NCBI GenBank assembly: GCA_005805505.1
Contig: SYMJ01000147.1
Location: 1-45,479, forward strand
From: Verrucomicrobiales bacterium
Lineage (GTDB): Bacteria; Verrucomicrobiota; Verrucomicrobiia; Limisphaerales; UBA9464
Direction: 5' to 3'
Length of the DNA: 45,479 bases
In this document: positions 1 to 8,463 of the stretch, piece after piece
Numbering within the stretch: position 1 is the first letter of the stretch
Layout of the letters: each line of letters begins with the position of its first letter
The notes under the pieces: model-generated
Database searches by the model: none
Told to the model about the DNA's origin: nothing
The model's input: only the letters and a program-made list of their open reading frames with translations
Made by a program: the position numbers and the translations under genes

Positions 1-4
1 ATGC

Positions 5-226
5 TTATATATTTTTTAAATCAACTTTATCATTTGTGTTAACTTTTTCAAAAATATGAGGAATTTGATGTATTGCACCAATCGTGTTTTTGATTAAGTT
101 TTTATACTGTCGCTCGGTATATGTAGGTGCATTTTTAATCATTGTCGTCAATGCAGATGACGAAACCTCGTCTAAGTTTATCATTGGAATAATAAACTTT
201 TTGTTTGATGGTAATTTTTTAATCAT
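5..226 (-). CDS. hypothetical protein, AT-rich element
   Basis: A 73-residue lysine- and isoleucine-rich protein that I do not recognise. It has no obvious signal peptide, membrane segment or cysteine motif. It is the last visible gene of a leftward operon and starts 17 bp after the end of the upstream reading frame (stop near 244), which supports co-transcription. Codon use is strongly A/T-biased, like its neighbours to 2785 and unlike everything after ~3040, so it belongs to the inserted element. The window edge is only 4 bases past its stop codon, so genes further downstream are not visible. It could also be a degraded remnant. Confidence 0.45.
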   Translation of the reverse strand: MIKKLPSNKKFIIPMINLDEVSSSALTTMIKNAPTYTERQYKNLIKNTIGAIHQIPHIFEKVNTNDKVDLKNI

Positions 227-313
227 TTTAATCGTAAAATTTGTTATTCAATCGCTCTAATGAATTCTTTCGGTTTATTCGCTGGAACAACAATCTCAAT
301 CGATGGTTCATTT

Positions 314-835
314 TTAATCCCAAGGAATTGCGATTCCATTATAAGTTGTATTTCCAACAATATATTTGTTACCATTATTAAATGAAACAACTCTCGTATA
401 TATAGCGACGAACCCACCATTTTTTTCATCCCAACAATCAGTGATTGTAAGTGTATGAACTACTCCTGCAGGTGTCACTTCTAAAAATGTAGTGCAGAGA
501 ACCCCTTCGACAATTAAAGCTGATGCGGTTCCTCGATTGCCAACAATTGTTCCCCTGTTTTTTTCTTCAGAATTTCTTAATAAAGTAAGAGCTGTTTTTA
601 TAGATTTAAATTCATTTTCTGGCGATTTCTTGAGTTTGTCAGAATCTGAATCAGTTGAAGTATACTCTCCAACTGTCGAAACAAATTTGAATGACTTCGG
701 CTCATTGTTTTTGAACGGCTGCTTTTTGTTTACATATCTTTTTGAATTGCTTTCGAGCATTGAATCTTCAGCTATCGATTCAAGACAAACGGTAATTAAT
801 AATATAAAAAATATTTTTGCTATGTTTGTTTTCAT
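314..835 (-). CDS. hypothetical secreted protein, possibly frameshifted at its C-terminus
   Basis: A 173-residue protein with a Sec-type signal peptide: Lys near the N-terminus, a hydrophobic stretch at residues 5-18, and a likely cleavage site near IAED. The middle is polar and Ser/Lys/Asn-rich. Residues ~95-173 look like a folded beta-rich domain with two cysteines (CTT and DCWD). The frame ends at IPWD, but the next frame continues as a protein-like tail (LGIKNEPSIEIVV, ending EFIRAIE) to position 244, so a one-base frameshift may have cut the gene short. It starts 2 bp after the upstream gene, in the same operon. No family is recognised. Export is inferred from the signal peptide only. 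Confidence 0.55.
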   Translation of the reverse strand: MKTNIAKIFFILLITVCLESIAEDSMLESNSKRYVNKKQPFKNNEPKSFKFVSTVGEYTSTDSDSDKLKKSPENEFKSIKTALTLLRNSEEKNRGTIVGNRGTASALIVEGVLCTTFLEVTPAGVVHTLTITDCWDEKNGGFVAIYTRVVSFNNGNKYIVGNTTYNGIAIPWD

Positions 836-837
836 TT

Positions 838-1392
838 TTAGTTATATTTTTCCTTGGATTTTAAAAAAGATATGCTGAGTCCATCAATACTGTTTTGAAG
901 CAACTTAGAAATGCAATCATCCACATGGTTCTCATAAAAATATCCAGAATGTTCTATTTTCCATATTGCCGATATTTTAGAGTATCTATTGTTTGATATT
1001 TCAAATTCTACGGTTTTATCTAAAGACAACTCAGATGTGTAAATAAATATATTTAAACCATCGCTTTTTTCGGCATGAATTATGTAGTTTAGAACCGCAT
1101 CAAATTGTTCATTTGTTTTACAAAAATGAAATCCAAGTTTCATAGATTCCAATTCTATTTTGTCATGTATTGCTTTGTATTTGACAATATTTGTTACCGC
1201 ATCATCTATAGAAATATTAAGATATAAGTTTTTAATTTTATGAGGAAACTCATCTGGTGTTAAATCAATATTAATATTCTTGTTTTCTTGTATCTTGATT
1301 TTGTATCCGGAGATTATATCTTTTTTCCCAATGAACAAGCCTATGACGAGAAATACGAGGGCGGAAATCGATGTTATTATGGTGTTTTTCAT
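838..1392 (-). CDS. hypothetical membrane-anchored protein, AT-rich element
   Basis: A 184-residue protein with one N-terminal hydrophobic segment (residues ~4-22, TIITSISALVFLVIGLFIG) followed by KK, then a polar domain rich in Ile, Lys and Asn. This suits either a signal anchor with an external domain or an uncleaved signal peptide. I recognise no family. It lies between the two-helix protein (57 bp upstream) and the secreted 173-aa protein (2 bp downstream) in one leftward operon. Base composition matches the mobile element, not the host. It may be cargo of the element; no function is assigned. Confidence 0.55.
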   Translation of the reverse strand: MKNTIITSISALVFLVIGLFIGKKDIISGYKIKIQENKNINIDLTPDEFPHKIKNLYLNISIDDAVTNIVKYKAIHDKIELESMKLGFHFCKTNEQFDAVLNYIIHAEKSDGLNIFIYTSELSLDKTVEFEISNNRYSKISAIWKIEHSGYFYENHVDDCISKLLQNSIDGLSISFLKSKEKYN

Positions 1393-1449
1393 TGTTAATC
1401 AACTACATTTAAATGTTTTTGATTTCATGTTTTAGAAGATTTGTTGGAT

Positions 1450-1932
1450 TTACGATTTAAAACCTTTTATAATCCAAGGGATTGATTTACCAAGCACAAT
1501 GATTACTATTGGAGATAAAGTAAGAATGGCTAATGAAATAATAATGTATGCGGCTCTTTTTTTGAATAGCATTATTTTTCCTGTTTCGAAGTAAAATTCT
1601 CCGAATTCAAGCATTTCATTTTCTTCTGCATCAGATTTAAAATTAATTATTCGATCTGAATCAAATAGTTCCACTTGTTGTACATTTATTCCGGAATTTT
1701 CTTTATAATTTTCAACTATTATTTTCTTTTTATCCAGATTAATATGACTTAATATTTGGTTATGATTTGGTAATTGTTTATTTAAACCTTTATCAAACCA
1801 ACCAGCGATAGCGTAAGAAATAAAGAAAACAATCCAAATTACTGAAAATACAATCCAAAGTATCCACCAACCGTTCAATTTTTGTTTTGTGTTAAAATAT
1901 ATTTTCGCTGATTCAGTTTCGGAAGTGCTCAT
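1450..1932 (-). CDS. hypothetical protein with two membrane helices, AT-rich element
   Basis: A 160-residue protein that appears to be the first gene of the leftward cargo operon. It has two hydrophobic helices, at residues ~23-43 (WWILWIVFSVIWIVFFISYA) and ~129-153 (YIIISLAILTLSPIVIIVLG). They bracket a polar loop of ~85 residues carrying several acidic clusters. The topology resembles small integral membrane proteins with one extracytoplasmic domain. No family is recognised. It is divergent from the serine recombinase, with 199 bp of AT-rich DNA between the two starts. It has element-like composition. Confidence 0.55.
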   Translation of the reverse strand: MSTSETESAKIYFNTKQKLNGWWILWIVFSVIWIVFFISYAIAGWFDKGLNKQLPNHNQILSHINLDKKKIIVENYKENSGINVQQVELFDSDRIINFKSDAEENEMLEFGEFYFETGKIMLFKKRAAYIIISLAILTLSPIVIIVLGKSIPWIIKGFKS

Positions 1933-2131
1933 AAATTATCAAAATGTTTTAATTCCGGCAGTTGATGAACCATTTTAAAATACTTTACATTCGTCTAATA
2001 TTTTCAAAACGGTTTAGTTCTTTGAACCAGCTGCTCGTCGGATTGAAATCGGTGAATTAAAACATCTGGATGTCCGTTTATTTTTTTTAAAATGCTGTTG
2101 AAATCTGTTTGGAATCACTTAAACTGCTCCA
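1933..2131. promoter_or_regulatory. divergent intergenic region between cargo operon and recombinase
   Basis: This is a 199-bp AT-rich gap between two divergent starts, so promoters for both the recombinase (+) and the cargo operon (-) are expected here. A TTGAAA hexamer on the minus strand, about 70 bp before the membrane-protein start, is a possible -35. I see no convincing -10 at the right spacing on either strand. No operator repeats stand out. The call rests on gene arrangement. Confidence 0.35.
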
Positions 2132-2785
2132 ATGAAGAAGATGGTTTTCTATTTGAGGGTTTCAACTTCAAAGCAAGGGGTTGATGGAAATGGTATCCAA
2201 CACCAGATGACAGTTGTTAACCGGTTTGCTGAAGCAAACGGTGGTGAAATTGTTGGACAGTTCATTGAAGTTGAATCTGGTGGAAAAACTGATTCGGAAA
2301 GGCCTCAATTGGCTGCGGCTCTTGAAAAGTGTAAGAAAGAGAATGCGGTTTTGGTTTGCTCCAAAATTGACCGTCTTTCAAGAAATGCTGAATTTCTTCT
2401 CCGTCTGATGAATTCAAAGGTGGAATTTGTTTGCTGTGATATCCCAAACTGCGACCGATTCACTATATCGCTTTTTGCGATTCTCGCTGAAAAAGAAAAG
2501 AACATGATAAGTGAACGAACAAAGAATGCTTTGAAAATGGTCAAAGCTCGTGGAATTAAATTGGGCAGTCCAAATCCAGAATTATCTGTCACCAAAATGA
2601 ATGAAGGTGCAAGAAAAGGGCGGATTGAATTCAAAAATCGGATTATTCCAATCATAAATGAAATCAAAAGTACGGGGATTGAAACATTACAAGGTGTTGC
2701 TGATTGTTTAAATCGCCGTGGAATTTCCACTCGTAACGGAAAGCAATGGTACCCAGCACAAATCCGTAACCTGCTGTTGGATTGA
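2132..2785 (+). CDS. small serine recombinase (resolvase/invertase type)
   Basis: A 217-residue site-specific recombinase. The N-terminal resolvase domain (~1-140) shows YLRVSTSKQG with the nucleophile Ser11 and Arg9, the conserved DRLSR block with Arg81 and Arg84, and the long helix following FAILAEKEKNMISERT (E helix). Residues ~165-217 (GVADCLNRRGIST to the end) resemble the short Recombinase-type DNA-binding domain. The length is close to Tn3 resolvases and Hin/Pin invertases and far shorter than large serine integrases (>450 aa). It lies next to the element boundary in comM, so it is the obvious candidate for moving the element, although a resolution or inversion role is possible. Composition is AT-rich like the cargo genes. 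Confidence 0.9.
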   Translation: MKKMVFYLRVSTSKQGVDGNGIQHQMTVVNRFAEANGGEIVGQFIEVESGGKTDSERPQLAAALEKCKKENAVLVCSKIDRLSRNAEFLLRLMNSKVEFVCCDIPNCDRFTISLFAILAEKEKNMISERTKNALKMVKARGIKLGSPNPELSVTKMNEGARKGRIEFKNRIIPIINEIKSTGIETLQGVADCLNRRGISTRNGKQWYPAQIRNLLLD

Positions 2786-3040
2786 GCGGTTCACCACTGA
2801 CCACCACCCCCAAACCTATTTGATGTTCCCATAACTGGAAATCTTGACAACCACTGACGGTTGGTTTCGGACGATTTTTCCAGTGGGTTTTTGTAACGGT
2901 GAAATCCCTAGTTTTGGTGGACCAAAGAAAATAAAGAAAGTACTTGACACGGTTTAAAAACCGTGAATGACCGGGTTTTATTGGGGATTCCTGATAGTAG
3001 AGGTTGAAAACAACCAGTAGGGAAAACAAAACAAAAGGAA
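2786..3040. mobile_element. right end of AT-rich mobile element, with inverted repeats
   Basis: Between the recombinase stop and the point where comM homology begins there are about 255 bp with no gene. They hold at least two short dyads: an 8-bp inverted repeat with a 2-bp centre at 2948-2965 (CACGGTTT-AA-AAACCGTG) and a 5-bp stem at 3002-3015 (GGTTG-AAAA-CAACC) close to the boundary. Such dyads are plausible recombinase-binding or att-arm sites, but neither has been shown to be one. The left end of the element lies outside the window, so the duplicated core cannot be read. Confidence 0.5.
2948..2965. repeat. inverted repeat, 8-bp arms
   Basis: This is a perfect 8-bp inverted repeat, CACGGTTT and AAACCGTG, separated by AA. 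It lies 163 bp after the recombinase stop and about 75 bp before the comM junction. It could be a binding site for a recombinase dimer. On either strand it lacks a T-run strong enough for a terminator. Confidence 0.5.
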
Positions 3041-3691
3041 GATATTATGGCCACCCGCAGCGGCCACTTCGAGGGCGCGTTTCACTGATTCCTGTCCACG
3101 GACCTCGGCCATGTCCGTGGAATCGCCGTTGCCTCCTCGGAAGAGCTCCTCGGTGTCTACTCGCAGCGGTTGGATGGAGATTTCGCCTCCCAGAAACTGG
3201 GCGGCTTCCTGAAGACTTCGAATGGGGATGACCTCTAGTCGGTCCACCACGCCGGCCTCGGGAGCGTTCTCTGCGGGCAGCAGGATGCCTCGGCATCCCT
3301 CCGCTCGGGCCCGGAGCGCGAGCGCGAGCGCCCCTTTGACTGCGCGGACGGCTCCGGTCAGGGCTAATTCACCCACCATGGCGAAGGCCGTTAGATCCCG
3401 CGGTGTGAGTTGCTTGCTGGCGGCGAGGATTCCTACGGCGATGGGGAGATCGAAACTGGGTCCCTCCTTGCGGACGTCGGCCGGGGCCAAATTAATGGTG
3501 GTCCGGCCCGGTGGAAATCGGAAGCCGCTGTTAACGATGGCCGTTCCAACCCGATCACGAGATTCGCGCACCGCCGCATCGGGCAGGCCGACAAGGACGA
3601 TTTGCTGCGGGCCGGGACCCGAGTCGACTTCGACTTCAACGGGGAAGGCATCGATACCTTGAATGGAAGCGGATCGGATTTGTGCGAGCAT
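2978..3691 (-). pseudogene. comM: comM/yifB (Mg chelatase-like AAA ATPase), 5' part interrupted by the element
   Basis: This is the N-terminal part of the ComM/YifB family: the Lon-S5-fold ChlI-type domain followed by the start of the AAA+ domain. The family start MLAQIRSASIQGIDAFPVEVEVD fixes the initiation codon at 3691; a GTG further upstream at 3727 is also open. VGLPDAAVRESRDRV, the block with DLPIAVGILAAS, and EVRGQESVKRALEVAAAGGHN are all as in the family. Immediately after GGHN (codon 3044-3046) homology stops. About 21 unrelated residues encoded by AT-rich DNA follow, up to a stop at 2978. The Walker A (GPPGxGKT), Walker B and C-terminal regions are missing here. In naturally competent bacteria ComM is a branch-migration helicase; this copy should be inactive unless the element excises. 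Confidence 0.88.
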
Positions 3692-4154
3692 GAGACTGGG
3701 TTCAATCAGGCCTGAACGGAGCGACACACTTTGATTCGCTCGGATTCAGTTGAACCTTTCAACGTAATGAAGATTTGAGGGTTGATGGAACGGACCTGTT
3801 TTGCGGGCAGCGGCGTAACGGGCGCTGGGTGCAAACGCGTTGTAATGGATTACCCAGGTCCCTGGTCGAGTGTTCGTTTCGAGAGCGTTTGCGTGTTGCT
3901 GATGTCTTTCTTTAGCGGGACTTCGATTTGGCCGTTGCGGCTGCCGGGTTGGAGGCCTAAAAAGTCTTATTCGCTGGCTTGCCGGCGGCTGGGCGAACAA
4001 CGGAGAACCAACATCTCGTTCGCCCGTTCCGGGTCGGGGGCACTTGTTTCAGCAGGGTTCTCCACCCTCGCCTCCTTGGTGTGTCCGACCCGGAGCTTTT
4101 TTTGCCCTCCCGCCCTTCCCTTATCCCGTTTCAACCTACTCCGCCGCAGGACAC
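3692..4154. other. intergenic region between comM and the LamG gene terminator
   Basis: This is a ~460-bp stretch without a supportable gene. Both flanking genes are on the minus strand, so it should hold the comM promoter. I see no clear sigma-70 pair, RNA gene or repeat. Short open frames exist on both strands (for example 3782-4249 +), but they run across the terminator and show no recognisable protein features. Confidence 0.4.
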
Positions 4155-4182
4155 AAAAAAGGCGACCCCTTTCGAGGCCGCC
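4155..4182 (-). terminator. rho-independent terminator of the LamG gene
   Basis: On the minus strand a 9-bp stem (GGCGGCCTC with GGGGTCGCC, two G-U pairs) closes a GAAA tetraloop and is followed directly by six Ts. It lies 32 bp after the stop codon of the LamG protein gene. Confidence 0.85.
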
Positions 4183-4214
4183 TGTTGAGACGGAGTTCTG
4201 TTGTGGCCCTATTT

Positions 4215-7200
4215 CTAGGGCTTCATTCGGTAAAATCGGGTCTCGATAGGGGTCGTTGTATGTGGGGAGGTGACCGGTGCGCCGACATCCGTCCAGGGGC
4301 CGGTGAGGGTGCCTGCCTGCTGGAGTATTCCTAGGTCCCATAGAATTTGGACGGATGATCCGGACGTGCTGATGCGGAGGTTGGCGCTTCCTAGCGGCGG
4401 CAGGTCCGCGAAGCTCTGCCCGTTGGCTCCAGCGGTGTAGATGCTGGCCGCTTCAAGGGGAGTCAGCGCGCGGCGCCACACCCCAAGATCATCCATCTCT
4501 CCGGCCCCGGTCTCCTGATAGAGCCCCGTTGGATCTTGGCCAATGGTTGCAGGCAGACCGGTGTCAATGTCTGTGGCGGCCGCAGTCGAGGTCCCCGAGA
4601 TCTTGTAGGCCCTTGCCAGGATACCGTCCTGATAAATGGAGACCTGCGACTTTCGATTCAAGACGTAGACGAGGTGATGCCACTCTCCGTCGTTAATGCT
4701 TCCGACCTCTCCATAGAAGCGGGCTCCTATTCCCGAGTTGCCGTACAGGGAAACAGCCCAGCTCCCGTAGTTGAGAGGTGCTTCTGTCGGGGAGGCGCCA
4801 CTGCCAATACCATATCCGTAGGCTGGAGCAAAAACCCAGCCCGCCCCACCCAGCGAACCCGAGGTGGTGGTGAAGAAGGGGAGGTCGCCACCAATGAAGT
4901 TGGCGGGCAGCTTGATCCAAAAGGCGACCGTGAAGTCTACCGAGTTGGAGAACTGTAGATCAGGCCGGACACCCAATGTGACATAGGAGGTATTGGTCAC
5001 GATGGTGGCACCGGGTTCGGTGGGTGTGCCGAAATCGGAGGCGTAGGCCAGTGCCCGGCCGAGCTTTCCGCTGGTGTAGGTGGCGCCGATGACATTGCTG
5101 GTCGAGGTGTGGTCGCGGGCGATGGCAGTGCCGTTGTTGCCCCGGCCGGTGGCGTCGATGAGTGTGTTGTCGAAGGTGTGGTGCAGGACCAGGCCAGGGA
5201 TGGTTACGGTGCTGGTGGGTGTCGGCAGCACGGTGAGAGTCACGGCGGTGCTGTTGGTCGATCCGACACTGTTGGAGATGAGGCACCGATAGAGACCCGC
5301 CGATCCGGTCGTCAGGGTTGGCGTGGTGAAGGTCGATCCGTTAGCTCCGGTGATATCCACTCCGTTCTTCTGCCATTGATAGATGAGGGGCAATGAACCG
5401 ATGGCCGCGGCGCTGAAGGTGGCCGAAAGACCCACGTAGTTCGTCATCGCCTTGGGCTGCGTGGTGAAGGAGGGCGGCAGCGTGGAACCATAGGCCGCTG
5501 CGAAATGGGTGGAGATCTCGGTGTCGGAAAGAACGGTGTTGTAGATCACTACCTCGTCGATGATTCCATCGAAGCTGCCGTCATACCCCGGCGAATTGCC
5601 TAAGCGCTTGGAACCGATGCTGACCGGCGACGATGACGACTGGATTCCTTGTGGTCTTCCCGGGGAGCTATCGGACAGTTCGCCATTAATATAGAGACGA
5701 ACTTCCGGGGAGCCCGGGTTGGACTGGTCGTACACCGCGACGATGTGTTGCCAACTGTCATTGGGGCCCACGGTGGCATCCGCTGAATACAGGGTGTTGT
5801 TGTTGCCGCGCGTGAAGAATCGGTATTTTCCTGAGGCGATATCGATCGAAAACTGCTCGTTGCCCGTCGTGCCATCGGCCCCTGTGCCTTTGGCAATCAG
5901 GGTGGACTCATCGGGCTGGCCTTCGCCGCCTTTGGCCCAGAGTTCGATGGTGAAGCTGACGTTAGTGCCTTCGAAGTTGATTCCGCTCCCAGGAAGGCCG
6001 CTGATCAAACCCACATAGCTGTTGGTCCCGCCGAAGAGGGCCCCTGTGTTGGTGTCGACCATCGAATATCCAGGCTGTTTGAGTGTCGTATTGAAGTAGG
6101 TGCCATTGAGTCGGCCTATATTGTCGTAGGCCGTGGTGCCTGAGGTTTCGCCCAGACGCCAGTAGGCGAGCGGCTTGCCCGTGAGGGCGGCGGCGGCAAA
6201 GCCGGACGGGGCCGGAGAGACGGTGAGTTGTGCGGTGGTGGTGACGCTTCCAGCGCTGTTGGCGATGCGGCAGGTGTAGGTTCCGGCCGAGGCCACCGAT
6301 GCGGTCCCTGTGATAGTGGTGCTGGTGGCTCCTGCGATATCGGTTCCGTTGAGTTGCCACTGGAAGGTCTGGGGCAGACTGCCTCCGGTGGAGACTGAGA
6401 ACTGGAAGGGGGTGCCGGAGAAACGCTGCAGGTCGACCGGAGGCTCGAGAATCGTCGGCGGGCCCACGATGATGTTCAGCGAGACCGTGCTGGTGGCGGA
6501 CCCATAGGGATTAGACACGACCACGGAATATACAGGTTTAGAAATCTTCAGCGGTTGCAGGGTTAGTTGCGCGGTCTTGATGTTCAAAGCGACCGAGTTG
6601 CTGTACCACTGGTAGGTCAGGGGTGGTGCTCCTTCGGCCAAGACCGACAAGGTGGCCGTGTCGCCATCGTAGAGATCTGGCCAACGGACGCTGGGGTAAT
6701 CACCGGGGCTGGAGATGGGCTTGTAGATGATCGGGGTTACCAGGGCCGAGGCGTAGACACTGGCGATCTCGGACGCGCTGAGCGACTTATCGAAAATGGC
6801 CGGCTCATCGATGGATCCGCCGAAGAATTGTCCCGCCGCTTGCCACACCTCGTTGGTGTAATTGGCAGCATCATTGAAGGCATGGGTGGGAGATGGAGGA
6901 CCGAAGCGTGAACCCATGGTCCATCGGGAGACATTGACGGTCGCTGCGGCTCCGTTCACGGAGGGAGTGGAAGCCATGAGTTGGCCGTTGCGGTAGAGGT
7001 TCCAGGCCGTTCCATCGTAAGTACCAGCGATGAACACCCAATTGTTCAGGTCGGTTTCGGGCATGGTAGCCTCGGCGGTTTCGTAGTACGTCTTTCCGTC
7101 CGAAGTGCCGATCTCATAGCGGTTGGTCGTGCCATAACCGCTGTTCTCGTAGCCGCGGGTGATGCGAAGGAAGGTTTCGGCGTAATTTTCATCCCAGCCC

Positions 7201-8426
7201 TTGGAGAGAATGGTGCGAATGCCGCCGCGGACAGTGGGTTTGATCCAAGCCATCAGGGTGACTTGCCCGATGAGATTGCTCAGGGTGGTGTCCGCACCGG
7301 CCGTAATGGACCCATTGTTTCCATCCAGGAATACCGCTCGGTTGCCGCTGCCCATGCCGGCAAAGGGTGTTCCGGGTTGACCCGCGAGAGTGCCCCATCG
7401 GTTCACGGCGTCTGCGGTCGTGCCGGAGGATCCGGAATTGACGGCGATCGGAAGGGTCTCCAGTGCGGGAGTTGGATAGGTCGGCTCGTTGAAGGGCCAG
7501 TAACCTGCCGGGGAATCGGCCAAGACCAGAGTGGAGTAGCCGGAGACGCCACCGAGGATGCCCTTGAAGTGGGTGTCGCATTGAACCGTGGAAAGGGCGT
7601 AGGGATAGAAGGCTACCTCGTCGATCCACCCGTCAAAGCCGCGGTTGCCGCTGTAGACCAGGGCCGAGGGCATGGGGGTGTCGCCGAGAGTGCCGTTGAA
7701 GGGGGTGCCACCGATGCGCAAGGGCATCTGGGTGTTTTGCCGCAATGAAGCGATATTGGCGGGTGTCAGGGTGACGTTGGTGACATTCACGCCATTGATG
7801 ATCAGCCGGGTGTTGCTCCCGTCGAAGACACCCACCACGTGGCTCCAAGCGCCCGCCTTGACGTTGTATTGAGGTAGGTTGGCATTGTTCACCGTGCCGA
7901 CATACCCGCTGGCATTGCCGAGCCGGAACTCCACTCGGCCGGCGTTATTAATGTAGAAGAGGTATCCGCTGCGGCTCGATGCGCCAAAGTCGTTCATCAT
8001 CGACGACAGGGGGCAGAATCCGGTCGCGTCGGCTCCCAAGGTGTTGGGTTTGACCCAGAACTCCACGCTGAAGGAGCCTGATTTGTTGAGAGTAGGGTGG
8101 TAGTTGATATCCACCTTGGATCCGCACCAACCCAGAGCGTTGGTCGAGTTGTACAATCGGACACAACTGCCCACCCGTCCGGGAAGCCCTGTGGCGGCGG
8201 TGAGCACGGCGTAGCCATCGGCGGCGGAGCCCAACTCTCCGAGGTTGGCCAACCGCTTGAGACCGGGAGAGTTGTTGGTTTCATTGAGGCGCCAATACCC
8301 CACTGGCCCCAAAGCTTGAACAGTGGAAGCGTAGTCGGCGCGCAGAGGGGTGCGCGCTGTCAAGGCCAACAGAAGCAGGCTCGACAGCAGCGACCCCAGT
8401 CGGTGGAGGGTGGGTCGGGTGTTCAT
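4215..8426 (-). CDS. large secreted LamG/Ig-like domain protein
   Basis: A 1403-residue exported protein. The start at 8426 (MNTRPTLHRLG) is chosen because a classic signal peptide follows at once (Leu-rich stretch, cleavage near LRADYA); the frame stays open upstream to 8510. Repeated modules, in order, are LamG-like (opening GPVGYWRLNE), a second LamG-like (GYWPFNE), two Ig-like domains (PPLTYQWYSN; TFQWQLNG with YTCRIANSAGS), a third LamG-like (LAYWRLGETSG), an Ig-like domain (IYQWQKNGVDITG), a fourth LamG-like, and a ~55-residue C-terminal segment ending GPWTDV...FYRMKP. LamG/Ig mosaics are common in Verrucomicrobiota surface proteins, often with carbohydrate or cell-surface binding. No catalytic domain is seen. 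A pseudopilin gene lies 37 bp upstream in the same direction, so the two are probably co-transcribed. Confidence 0.88.
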   Translation of the reverse strand: MNTRPTLHRLGSLLSSLLLLALTARTPLRADYASTVQALGPVGYWRLNETNNSPGLKRLANLGELGSAADGYAVLTAATGLPGRVGSCVRLYNSTNALGWCGSKVDINYHPTLNKSGSFSVEFWVKPNTLGADATGFCPLSSMMNDFGASSRSGYLFYINNAGRVEFRLGNASGYVGTVNNANLPQYNVKAGAWSHVVGVFDGSNTRLIINGVNVTNVTLTPANIASLRQNTQMPLRIGGTPFNGTLGDTPMPSALVYSGNRGFDGWIDEVAFYPYALSTVQCDTHFKGILGGVSGYSTLVLADSPAGYWPFNEPTYPTPALETLPIAVNSGSSGTTADAVNRWGTLAGQPGTPFAGMGSGNRAVFLDGNNGSITAGADTTLSNLIGQVTLMAWIKPTVRGGIRTILSKGWDENYAETFLRITRGYENSGYGTTNRYEIGTSDGKTYYETAEATMPETDLNNWVFIAGTYDGTAWNLYRNGQLMASTPSVNGAAATVNVSRWTMGSRFGPPSPTHAFNDAANYTNEVWQAAGQFFGGSIDEPAIFDKSLSASEIASVYASALVTPIIYKPISSPGDYPSVRWPDLYDGDTATLSVLAEGAPPLTYQWYSNSVALNIKTAQLTLQPLKISKPVYSVVVSNPYGSATSTVSLNIIVGPPTILEPPVDLQRFSGTPFQFSVSTGGSLPQTFQWQLNGTDIAGATSTTITGTASVASAGTYTCRIANSAGSVTTTAQLTVSPAPSGFAAAALTGKPLAYWRLGETSGTTAYDNIGRLNGTYFNTTLKQPGYSMVDTNTGALFGGTNSYVGLISGLPGSGINFEGTNVSFTIELWAKGGEGQPDESTLIAKGTGADGTTGNEQFSIDIASGKYRFFTRGNNNTLYSADATVGPNDSWQHIVAVYDQSNPGSPEVRLYINGELSDSSPGRPQGIQSSSSPVSIGSKRLGNSPGYDGSFDGIIDEVVIYNTVLSDTEISTHFAAAYGSTLPPSFTTQPKAMTNYVGLSATFSAAAIGSLPLIYQWQKNGVDITGANGSTFTTPTLTTGSAGLYRCLISNSVGSTNSTAVTLTVLPTPTSTVTIPGLVLHHTFDNTLIDATGRGNNGTAIARDHTSTSNVIGATYTSGKLGRALAYASDFGTPTEPGATIVTNTSYVTLGVRPDLQFSNSVDFTVAFWIKLPANFIGGDLPFFTTTSGSLGGAGWVFAPAYGYGIGSGASPTEAPLNYGSWAVSLYGNSGIGARFYGEVGSINDGEWHHLVYVLNRKSQVSIYQDGILARAYKISGTSTAAATDIDTGLPATIGQDPTGLYQETGAGEMDDLGVWRRALTPLEAASIYTAGANGQSFADLPPLGSANLRISTSGSSVQILWDLGILQQAGTLTGPWTDVGAPVTSPHTTTPIETRFYRMKP

Positions 8427-8463
8427 GGTTGAGTTGGAAGTGGGAGACGGGCTGCGGGAGAAG

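Noticed and set aside
6981-7748. 255-codon open frame on the plus strand inside the LamG gene
   Set aside because: It lies antisense to well-recognised LamG domains; its sequence is Gly/Val-rich with no family features, as expected for shadow frames in GC-rich DNA.
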